11,431 nt of DNA from Cumulibacter sp047975195 (GTDB lineage: Bacteria > Actinomycetota > Actinomycetes > Mycobacteriales > Antricoccaceae): positions 1 through 11,431 of the forward strand of contig JBKEDB010000056.1 in NCBI GenBank assembly GCA_047975195.1, read 5' to 3'. Shown in pieces: positions 6,047 through 11,431 of the stretch. A program made the position numbers and the translations under genes. The notes beneath the pieces are model-generated. The model was not told the DNA's origin. It worked only from the letters and a program-made list of their open reading frames with translations, and did no database searches. How positions within the stretch are numbered: the first letter of the stretch is position 1; every line of letters begins with the position of its first letter.

Positions 6047-6874
6047 ATGGGCTATGAACTGACCGGACTAGAAGGCAAGGTCGCCGTCGTCACCGGCGCT
6101 GGCCGGATGCGATCGATCGGCCGACCGATCGCCATTGCTCTAGCGAAAGCTGGCTGCGACATCGTCCTCACCGGGACCGGTCGTCCAGCGGAAAACTACC
6201 CCGATGATGAGAAGGCTGCCGGCTGGCGCGATATCGCCTCGGTTGCCGAGGAGGTCGAGGCCGAGGGACGACGCGCGCTGGCCGTCGTCAGCAACGTCGC
6301 GGACGGTGAGTCGGTTCAGGGACTGGTAAAGCAGACCCTCAAGGAATTCGGCCGCGTCGACATCGTCGTCAACAATGCCGGTGCCGCACGTGGCGAGGAC
6401 CGCGTCCCGATCGTGGACCTCGCCGAGCACGACTGGCACAAGGTCATCGACGTCAACCTCACCGGCACATTCTTGATGTCGAAATACTTCGGCAACCAGC
6501 TGATCGAGGCGGGCAACGGTGGCTCGATCATCAACATTTCGTCGATCGCGGGCAAATTGTGGCCGGCCAACAGCGGCGCCTACGCCTCCAGTAAGGCCGG
6601 CATCCAGGCGCTCACCGCGGCCATGTCCGCAGAGATCGGCCAGCACAACGTTCGCGTGAACGCGATCTGCCCCGGCATCATCGACACCTACCGCATGGAT
6701 GACATTCCACGTGGCGACACCTGGAACAAGATGGTGCAGTCGCGTATCCCGCTCGGCCGCGCGGGCTCGGGTGAGGACATCGCCCACCAAGTCGTCTACT
6801 TGTGCAGCGACCAGGGTGATTGGATCACCGGACAGAGCTACACGGTGGACGGCGGCACCGCGCCCGGGCGCTAA
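6047..6874 (+). CDS. Short-chain dehydrogenase/reductase (classical SDR)
   Basis: The 275-residue protein has the normal length and motif order of a classical SDR. It has a Rossmann nucleotide site TGAGRMRSIG (16-25, two residues longer than the usual TGxxxGIG), NNAG (109-112), the active-site Asn in DVNLTG (137), Ser166 in NISS, and Tyr179-x3-Lys183 in YASSK. A late PG segment (209-210) and a C-terminal TVDGG follow. Such enzymes move hydride between NAD(P) and an alcohol or ketone, often 3-hydroxyacyl or polyol substrates, in the cytoplasm. The exact substrate cannot be read. The longer frame from ATG 6008 lacks a ribosome site, whereas ATG 6047 has GAGGGG seven bases upstream. It stands alone and converges on the flavin oxidoreductase gene, with a long hairpin between them. 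Confidence 0.93.
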   Translation: MGYELTGLEGKVAVVTGAGRMRSIGRPIAIALAKAGCDIVLTGTGRPAENYPDDEKAAGWRDIASVAEEVEAEGRRALAVVSNVADGESVQGLVKQTLKEFGRVDIVVNNAGAARGEDRVPIVDLAEHDWHKVIDVNLTGTFLMSKYFGNQLIEAGNGGSIINISSIAGKLWPANSGAYASSKAGIQALTAAMSAEIGQHNVRVNAICPGIIDTYRMDDIPRGDTWNKMVQSRIPLGRAGSGEDIAHQVVYLCSDQGDWITGQSYTVDGGTAPGR

Positions 6875-6934
6875 CGCACGACCCTGCCGGGCTGTGCAGT
6901 TCGGACGCATGGCGGTCGACCAACGCACAGCGCA

Positions 6935-6978
6935 TCTGCCTCGCTTTCTCAAAGCCATCTCTGAGAAAGCGAGGCAGA
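6935..6978. terminator. Bidirectional hairpin terminator between the SDR and LLM genes
   Basis: TCTGCCTCGCTTTCTCA (6935-6951) and TGAGAAAGCGAGGCAGA (6962-6978) form a perfect 17-bp stem with a ten-base loop. It sits between two convergent genes and can serve both. It shares CGCATCTGCCTC (6931-6942) with the hairpin at 10332-10367. Confidence 0.85.
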
Positions 6979-6988
6979 ACCATGTGGG

Positions 6989-8017
6989 CTAAGCCAACAG
7001 TTCGCGGACCTGCGGAATCACTTCCGATCCGTACAGCTCGATCGAGCTCAACAGGTTCTCGTGCGGCATGGTGCCGTTGCTGTACTTCAGATCGAAGCGC
7101 TGCGCACCCAACGCGCGCACGGTGCTGGCGATCTTCGCTGCGACAGTCTTCGGTGAACCGACGAACAAAGCTCCGTCGTCCGCTTCCGCCTCGAACTCCG
7201 CCCGGCTCACCGGCGGCCAGCCACGCTCACGACCGATCCTGTCGCGGTTGGCTTTGAAATGCGGAAACAGCTCCTCCCGCGCCTGCTCATCGGTGTCCGC
7301 GATATGCCCCGGTGAGTGCACCCCGATCGGCAGCTCGGGCAATTCCAACTGCTTCAGCGCGCGGCGATACAGGTCCGCGTACGGCACGAACCGCTGCGGT
7401 GACCCACCAATGATCGCCAGCATCATCGGGATCTGATAGCGCGCGGCCCGCACCACCGACTCCGGCGATCCGCCGACGCCGATCCAGGTACGCAGCCGCC
7501 CGGACTCCGTCTTCGGATACACCTGAGACGCGCGCAGTGGTTCACGGATCGTGCCTTGCCAGGTGACCTCGCCTTCGTCAAGTAACGCGCTGAACAGGTC
7601 GAGCTTCTCCTCGAACAGCACTTCGTAGTCGTTCAGATTCAAGCCGTACAACGGAAAGGACTCGGTAAACGAACCGCGTCCGAGCGTTACCTCGGCTCGC
7701 CCCCTGGAGACCGCATCCAGCGTCGCGAACTTCTCGAACACCCGCACCGGGTCGTCCGAGGAAAGCACCGTCACCGCGGTACCAAGCAGAATCCGCTCGG
7801 TCCGCCCGGCTGCTGCGGCGAGCACAACCTCCGGTGCGGATACCGCATAGTCGTCGCGGTGGTGCTCTCCGACGCCGATCGCATCAATACCCTTCGAATC
7901 GGCCAGCACGATCTCATCGACCAGGTTGCGCAGCACCTGCGCGTAGGACAGCCGCTCGCCGTCCGCATCGACGGTCACGTCACCGAACGTGTCGAGCCCG
8001 AACTGGATGTCAGTCAT
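6989..8017 (-). CDS. LLM-class flavin-dependent oxidoreductase (bacterial luciferase-like)
   Basis: The 342-residue protein covers the whole luciferase-like TIM-barrel family length. Typical motifs are visible: the start MTDIQFGLDTFGD, GVGEHHRDDYAVSAPEVVLAAAAG (Glu51, His52, His53), RILLGTAVTVLSSDDPVRVFE, the LGRGS phosphate-site region (112-116), and WIGVGGSPESV later on. These enzymes use reduced FMN or F420 with O2, or act as F420 oxidoreductases; which applies here cannot be told from sequence. The gene is the second in an operon: its ATG directly abuts the TAA of the hydroquinone reductase gene (TAAATG), so translation is probably coupled, with only a weak GGTGAAG ribosome site. Pairing with a quinol reductase suggests a role in aromatic, quinone or nitro-compound metabolism, which is inference. 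Confidence 0.93.
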   Translation of the reverse strand: MTDIQFGLDTFGDVTVDADGERLSYAQVLRNLVDEIVLADSKGIDAIGVGEHHRDDYAVSAPEVVLAAAAGRTERILLGTAVTVLSSDDPVRVFEKFATLDAVSRGRAEVTLGRGSFTESFPLYGLNLNDYEVLFEEKLDLFSALLDEGEVTWQGTIREPLRASQVYPKTESGRLRTWIGVGGSPESVVRAARYQIPMMLAIIGGSPQRFVPYADLYRRALKQLELPELPIGVHSPGHIADTDEQAREELFPHFKANRDRIGRERGWPPVSRAEFEAEADDGALFVGSPKTVAAKIASTVRALGAQRFDLKYSNGTMPHENLLSSIELYGSEVIPQVRELLA

Positions 8018-9049
8018 TTACTTCACCCAGAACGGAGGTGCTTCTTCTGGACGCACCGCAGGCGGAGGAGTTCCGTCACCGAACGGCGTACCGCCGAGGG
8101 CCTCGCGGCCATGCGGCGTGAGCCAGCCAGACAGGTCTGGACCCTTCGGAATGATCCGCGAGGGATTTACGTCCGCATGAACGTAGTAGTAGTGCCGCTT
8201 GATCTGCTGGAAATCAACAGTATCCCCGAACCCCGGAGTCTGATACAGATCACGGGCGTATCCCCACAGCGCGCGTAGCTCGCTGAGCTTCTGGCGATTG
8301 GCCTTGAAATGCCCGTGATAGACGGGATCGAAACGCACCAGCGTGGTGAACAATCGCACGTCGGCCTCGGTGATCGCGTCGCCCATCAGATAACGACGAT
8401 CCGTCAGCCGCTCCTCCAGCCAGTCGATCGCCGTCCACAAACGGTCGTACGCCGACTCATAGGCCTCCTGCGAACCAGCGAAACCGCAGCGATAGACGCC
8501 GTTGTTGACTTCGGTGTAGATCCGCCGCATCACCGGATCCATCTCCGCACGCAACGCTCCCGGATATAGGTCCGGCGCACCGGCGCGGTGAAATTCACGC
8601 CATTCGCTGGAGAAGTCGAGGGTGATCTGCGGAAAGTCGTTGGTCACCACTTGCTTCGTCGGGATGTCGACGATCGCAGGCACCGTGATGCCTCGCGGAT
8701 AGCCCGGGAATCGGTTCAGGTAGAGGTCCTTGACGCGCGGTACGCCGAGGACGGGGTCAACGTCACCCGGATCAAGATCGAAGGTCCAGGAGTCCGGATC
8801 ATGCGTCGGGCTGGGAAGACCGACCGAGATCGCGTCCTCGAGCCCGAGTAGTCGCCGAACGATCAGGGTGCGGTTTGCCCAGGGGCAGGCGCGGGCCGCG
8901 ACGAGGCGGTAGCGGCCGGGCTCAACCGGCCAGCCGCTGGAGCCGTCGGCGGTGATTCGATCCTCGATGTAGTTGGTATCGCGGGTGAACTCTTTACCAG
9001 GAATGGAGTAGACGCCGCCGGTGCTCTGTTCTTCGTTGTTCGTCGCCAT
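8018..9049 (-). CDS. Glutathionyl-hydroquinone reductase, Xi-class GST (YqjG/ECM4 type)
   Basis: The 343-residue protein has the Xi-class layout. The thioredoxin-like half has the active Cys55 in ARACPWANRT, PAIVD (124-128), and VTNDFPQITLDFSSEW (135-150). The helical half has VNNGVYRCGFAGSQEAYE, LMGDAITEADVRLF, FDPVYHGHFKANR, a HYYYVH run, and NPSRIIPKGP (295-304). Tyr186, Tyr244 and Tyr287 keep the spacing I recall for the substrate-site tyrosines of E. coli YqjG (195, 253, 296). These enzymes reductively remove thiol adducts from hydroquinones. Actinobacteria mostly make mycothiol rather than glutathione, so the real thiol may differ. It is the first gene of a two-gene operon and is transcribed away from the acyl-CoA dehydrogenase gene. 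The ribosome site is weak. Confidence 0.93.
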   Translation of the reverse strand: MATNNEEQSTGGVYSIPGKEFTRDTNYIEDRITADGSSGWPVEPGRYRLVAARACPWANRTLIVRRLLGLEDAISVGLPSPTHDPDSWTFDLDPGDVDPVLGVPRVKDLYLNRFPGYPRGITVPAIVDIPTKQVVTNDFPQITLDFSSEWREFHRAGAPDLYPGALRAEMDPVMRRIYTEVNNGVYRCGFAGSQEAYESAYDRLWTAIDWLEERLTDRRYLMGDAITEADVRLFTTLVRFDPVYHGHFKANRQKLSELRALWGYARDLYQTPGFGDTVDFQQIKRHYYYVHADVNPSRIIPKGPDLSGWLTPHGREALGGTPFGDGTPPPAVRPEEAPPFWVK

Positions 9050-9058
9050 GACTCTATG

Positions 9059-9072
9059 GTTGCATATTCAAC
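9059..9072. promoter_or_regulatory. MarR-like palindrome in front of the hydroquinone reductase operon
   Basis: GTTGCATATTCAAC is a palindrome matching its own complement at 12 of 14 positions, with TTG and CAA arms of the kind bound by MarR-family repressors. It starts ten bases upstream of the hydroquinone reductase start codon, where a repressor could block transcription or early elongation. MarR regulators often control quinone-response genes. The binding protein is not in the window. Confidence 0.5.
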
Positions 9073-9088
9073 TACTTTTGGCGAGGCC

Positions 9089-9101
9089 ACCGACCCTCGG
9101 T
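9089..9101. promoter_or_regulatory. Inverted repeat in the divergent promoter region
   Basis: ACCGA-CCC-TCGGT has perfect five-base arms. It lies between the divergent hydroquinone reductase and acyl-CoA dehydrogenase genes, 71 bp upstream of the latter. The ACCGA/TCGGT halves resemble TetR-type sites in front of fatty-acid genes, but the motif is short and could be chance. Confidence 0.3.
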
Positions 9102-9161
9102 TCAGCGAGGCGGCTCACATCAAGCCCCGCGATAGCATCGAGCGACCGACAACAACCACAC

Positions 9162-9166
9162 AGGAG
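9162..9166 (+). promoter_or_regulatory. Ribosome binding site of the acyl-CoA dehydrogenase gene
   Basis: AGGAG lies five bases before ATG 9172 and fixes that start. A possible -10, TAGCAT (9133-9138), lies upstream without a clear -35. Confidence 0.7.
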
Positions 9167-9171
9167 CCGCT

Positions 9172-10320
9172 ATGCAGCGCAACCTCTACGACCAGGAACA
9201 CGAGGACTTTCGGCAGATCGTCCGTCCTTTCATCGAGAAGGAGATCGTGCCCAACTTCGACACTTGGCTTGAGGACAAGCGCTTGCCGAAGGAGCTCTTC
9301 GTCAAGATGGCAGGCATCGGCATCCTCGGGCTGAACGTTCCCGAGGAGTACGGCGGCGCGGGTGAGACCGGATTCCGGTACAGCCAGGTGCTCACCGAGG
9401 AGACCGTCCGCGCGAACGTGCACCTCGGCGGCCTGCGAGTACACATGGATGTCTGCCTGCCCTACATCCTCGCCTACGCCAACGAGGAGCAGCGCAAGCG
9501 CTGGCTCCCGCGCATCGTCGAAGGCAAAGCAATGCTCGCGATCGCGATGACCGAGCCCGGCACCGGCTCCGACCTCGCCGGAATCAAGACCTCCGCCAAG
9601 TTGGACGGCGACCACTACGTGCTCAACGGCGCGAAGACCTTCATCACCGGTGGCGCGAACGCCGACCTCGTCATCGTCGTCGCACGCACCTCCACCGACC
9701 CGGACAATCGCCGTAAGGGTCTGACCCTGTTGGTGGTCGAAGACGGCATGCCCGGGTTCGAAAAGGGTCGGATGCTCAACAAGATGGGCCTGCCCGTGCA
9801 GGACACGGTCGAGCTGTCGTTCACCGACGTGCACGTGCCGGTCGACAACCTCCTCGGCGAACAGGACGAGGCGTTCGGCTACCTCGGCAACAACCTTCCG
9901 ATGGAGCGGCTCTCGATCGCCTCCGGTGCGCTTTCGGCCTGCCAGGCCGCCTTGCGCGAGACGATCAACTACGTCAAAGAGCGTCAGGTATTCGGGCAGC
10001 CACTGTCGAACTTCCAGAACACCAAGTTCGAACTCGGCGCCATCGCCGCCAAGATCGAGGCGGCCGAAGCGATGGTCGATCGCGGCGTACTACTCATTGA
10101 GAAGGACGAACTCAGCGCTGTCGACGCCGCCAAGTGCAAGTTGTTCTGTACTGAATTGCAGGGCGAAGTCGTTGACCGCTGCCTGCAACTGTTCGGCGGA
10201 TTCGGCTACATGATGGAGTACCCCATCGCGCGGCTGTACACCGACGCGCGAGTCTCCCGTATCTACGGGGGCACGTCGGAGATCCAGAAGTCGATCATCG
10301 CCAAGTCCCTCGGCGTCTGA
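9172..10320 (+). CDS. Acyl-CoA dehydrogenase, long-chain/isovaleryl-type active site
   Basis: The 382-residue protein is full length for the family. It has an N-terminal helical domain, the FAD-binding AMTEPGTGSDLAGIKTSA (125-142), a middle beta domain with NGAKTFITGGANADL, and a C-terminal helical domain with RQVFGQPLSNFQ (271-282), LQLFGGFGYMMEYP and RIYGGTSEIQ. It should oxidise an acyl-CoA to the 2,3-enoyl-CoA and pass electrons to an electron-transfer flavoprotein. The base used by medium- and short-chain enzymes (the Glu after Tyr in YEGT) is Gly366 here. Instead Glu245 in PMERLSIA matches the helix-G base of long-chain and isovaleryl-CoA dehydrogenases. The chain length or branching of the substrate is not determined. 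It is a single gene, with a convergent neighbour downstream. Confidence 0.95.
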   Translation: MQRNLYDQEHEDFRQIVRPFIEKEIVPNFDTWLEDKRLPKELFVKMAGIGILGLNVPEEYGGAGETGFRYSQVLTEETVRANVHLGGLRVHMDVCLPYILAYANEEQRKRWLPRIVEGKAMLAIAMTEPGTGSDLAGIKTSAKLDGDHYVLNGAKTFITGGANADLVIVVARTSTDPDNRRKGLTLLVVEDGMPGFEKGRMLNKMGLPVQDTVELSFTDVHVPVDNLLGEQDEAFGYLGNNLPMERLSIASGALSACQAALRETINYVKERQVFGQPLSNFQNTKFELGAIAAKIEAAEAMVDRGVLLIEKDELSAVDAAKCKLFCTELQGEVVDRCLQLFGGFGYMMEYPIARLYTDARVSRIYGGTSEIQKSIIAKSLGV

Positions 10321-10331
10321 TCGCACCGGCG

Positions 10332-10367
10332 CCGCATCTGCCTCATAGCCGGACGAGGCAGATGCGG
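10332..10367. terminator. Bidirectional hairpin terminator between the acyl-CoA dehydrogenase and DUF853 genes
   Basis: CCGCATCTGCCTC (10332-10344) and GAGGCAGATGCGG (10355-10367) form a perfect 13-bp stem with a ten-base loop. It begins eleven bases after the dehydrogenase stop and lies 35 bp beyond the stop of the minus-strand gene, so it can end both transcripts. There is no T-tract. Confidence 0.85.
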
Positions 10368-10402
10368 TGCTCTCGCGTGGCCTGGGCTCGGCGTTTACCG
10401 GG

Positions 10403-11431
10403 CTACCGTTTGCGGCGGCCAGTGCCGAACAGGTTCCGCGCGATCGAGGAGGCCGCGGTGCGCATGAACTGCTTGACCGCCGAGTTGCCGAGGACTTCCT
10501 CGACCAGGCTCTTCTCCTTCTTCGGCTTCGCCTTCGCTGCGGCTTTCGGCCGCGCTTTTTGCTTCGGAGCCGTGTCGCCCTCGCGCGGGACGTCGTCACC
10601 GGCGCCCTGGGTCTTCTTGGCTAGCCGTTCGTACGCCGAGTCCCGGTCGATCGCTTCGCCGTACTTCACCATCTGCGCCGAATGAGCGACTGCTTGGGCG
10701 AACTGTTCGGGGGCGGCCGGCTGCATCGCAGATCGCGGGGCCGGTAGCCGGGTCCAGGCCACCGGCGTCGGCGCGCCTCTCTCGCTCATCACCGTCACGA
10801 TCGCTTCGCCCGTGCCGAGTTGCGTCAGCGCCTGCTCGAGGTCGTACGCCGCAGTCTTCGGGTAGGTCTTCACCGTCTTCGACAGCGCGGTCGCGTCGTC
10901 GGGGGTGAACGCGCGCAGCGCATGCTGCACCCGATTACCGAGTTGGGCGAGAACCTCGGCGGGTACGTCGGTCGGTCGCTGGGTCACGAAGAACACACCG
11001 ACACCCTTCGAGCGGACCAGCCGTACGGTCTGCGTCACCGCATCCAGGAATGCCTTTGAGGCATCGTTGAACAACAGATGCGCCTCGTCGAAGAAGAACA
11101 CCAGTTTGGGCTTGTCAGCGTCACCGACCTCGGGCAGGTCGGCGTACAAGTCGGCGAGCAGCCACATCAAGAACGTAGAGAACAACTGCGGCCGATCTTG
11201 CACTTTCGCCAGTTCGATCAGGCTGATGACACCCTGCTCGCCGCGGGTGCTCAGCAGGTCCATCGTGTCGAACTCTGGCTCGCCGAAGAACTCATTGCCC
11301 CCGGAGTTCTGCAGCCCGCTCACCTCGCGCAGGATGACTCCGGCGGTCTGCTTGGACACTCCCCCGATCTCCTCAAGCTCGGACTTGCCTTCGTCGGACG
11401 TCAGGTACGTGATCACCGATCGGAGATCCTT
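10403..11431 (-). CDS. HerA-like helicase/ATPase, DUF853 (YjgR type), C-terminal part
   Basis: The frame is open to the right edge, where KDLRSVITYLTSDEG continues upstream, so the start and the Walker A motif lie outside the window. The visible 342 residues show the DUF853 layout: GNEFFGEPEFDTMDLL, then the Walker B segment KLVFFFDEAHLLF (DEAH near visible residue 115), the sensor-like VFFVTQRPTDVP, and NRVQHALRAFTPDDATALSKTVKTYP. A Lys/Ala-rich linker leads to the basic tail IARNLFGTGRRKR. The full family length is about 500 residues, so roughly the last two thirds are seen. HerA-type proteins form hexameric rings that move along DNA; the cellular job of YjgR is not well defined. The GTG at 11416 is internal, not a start. 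Confidence 0.93.
   Translation of the reverse strand, partial: KDLRSVITYLTSDEGKSELEEIGGVSKQTAGVILREVSGLQNSGGNEFFGEPEFDTMDLLSTRGEQGVISLIELAKVQDRPQLFSTFLMWLLADLYADLPEVGDADKPKLVFFFDEAHLLFNDASKAFLDAVTQTVRLVRSKGVGVFFVTQRPTDVPAEVLAQLGNRVQHALRAFTPDDATALSKTVKTYPKTAAYDLEQALTQLGTGEAIVTVMSERGAPTPVAWTRLPAPRSAMQPAAPEQFAQAVAHSAQMVKYGEAIDRDSAYERLAKKTQGAGDDVPREGDTAPKQKARPKAAAKAKPKKEKSLVEEVLGNSAVKQFMRTAASSIARNLFGTGRRKR

Noticed and set aside
6140..6958. Long open frame of 272 codons on the minus strand
   Set aside because: It lies antisense to the well-supported SDR gene and has the Arg/Asp/Val-rich make-up typical of GC-rich shadow frames.
9115..9834. Long open frame of 239 codons on the minus strand
   Set aside because: It is antisense to the acyl-CoA dehydrogenase, without its own ribosome site or a known domain.

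Overview
The window is GC-rich, protein-dense chromosomal DNA. Family content and style point to an Actinomycetota: a DUF6153 protein next to a DUF305 lipoprotein, a possible leaderless GTG start with a TAnnnT -10 element, and hairpin terminators without a T-tract. Genus cannot be fixed from the sequence alone. I see no rRNA, tRNA, transposase, integrase, phage gene or CRISPR array. It reads as ordinary, mostly metabolic chromosome.

Layout, left to right. Positions 1-172 (minus) hold the N-terminal third of a TetR-type repressor, cut by the window edge, with a palindrome just upstream. Positions 258-1088 (minus) encode an unidentified multi-pass membrane protein with an Arg-Pro repeat at its N terminus. 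Positions 1293-3863 (minus) encode an 856-residue protein made of two fused family III (CaiB/BaiF) CoA-transferase domains, of which only the second keeps the catalytic Asp. Then the strand switches. Positions 4025-5086 (plus) are a small metal-stress type unit, DUF6153 followed by a DUF305 lipoprotein, headed by a CsoR/RicR-like copper operator at 4006-4024. A hairpin at 5096-5133 separates it from a six-segment membrane protein of unknown function (5187-5840). A spacer with a degenerate repeat (5834-5940) leads to a short-chain dehydrogenase (6047-6874). That gene converges on a two-gene minus operon (9049 to 6989): a Xi-class glutathionyl-hydroquinone reductase and a luciferase-like flavin oxidoreductase, joined as TAAATG. 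Divergent from this operon is an acyl-CoA dehydrogenase (9172-10320). It converges on a partial HerA-type ATPase (DUF853, YjgR-like) that runs off the right end.

How the genes fit together. The CoA-transferase, acyl-CoA dehydrogenase, SDR, flavin oxidoreductase and hydroquinone reductase are all types used for breakdown of organic acids, lipids or aromatics. They sit in separate transcription units, so a single pathway is an inference only. The hydroquinone reductase and flavin oxidoreductase are clearly one operon, with a MarR-like palindrome in front. The DUF6153-DUF305 pair is likely copper-responsive, judging by the operator and histidine-rich proteins.

The most interesting non-coding signals are three. 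One is the copper-type palindrome fused to a -10 element and competing start codons at 4006-4036. The second is two long hairpins (6935-6978 and 10332-10367) at the two convergent gene ends that share a 12-mer and both have 10-nt loops. The third is the spaced CGCGTAG repeat at 5834-5940. I found no clear wholly new system.
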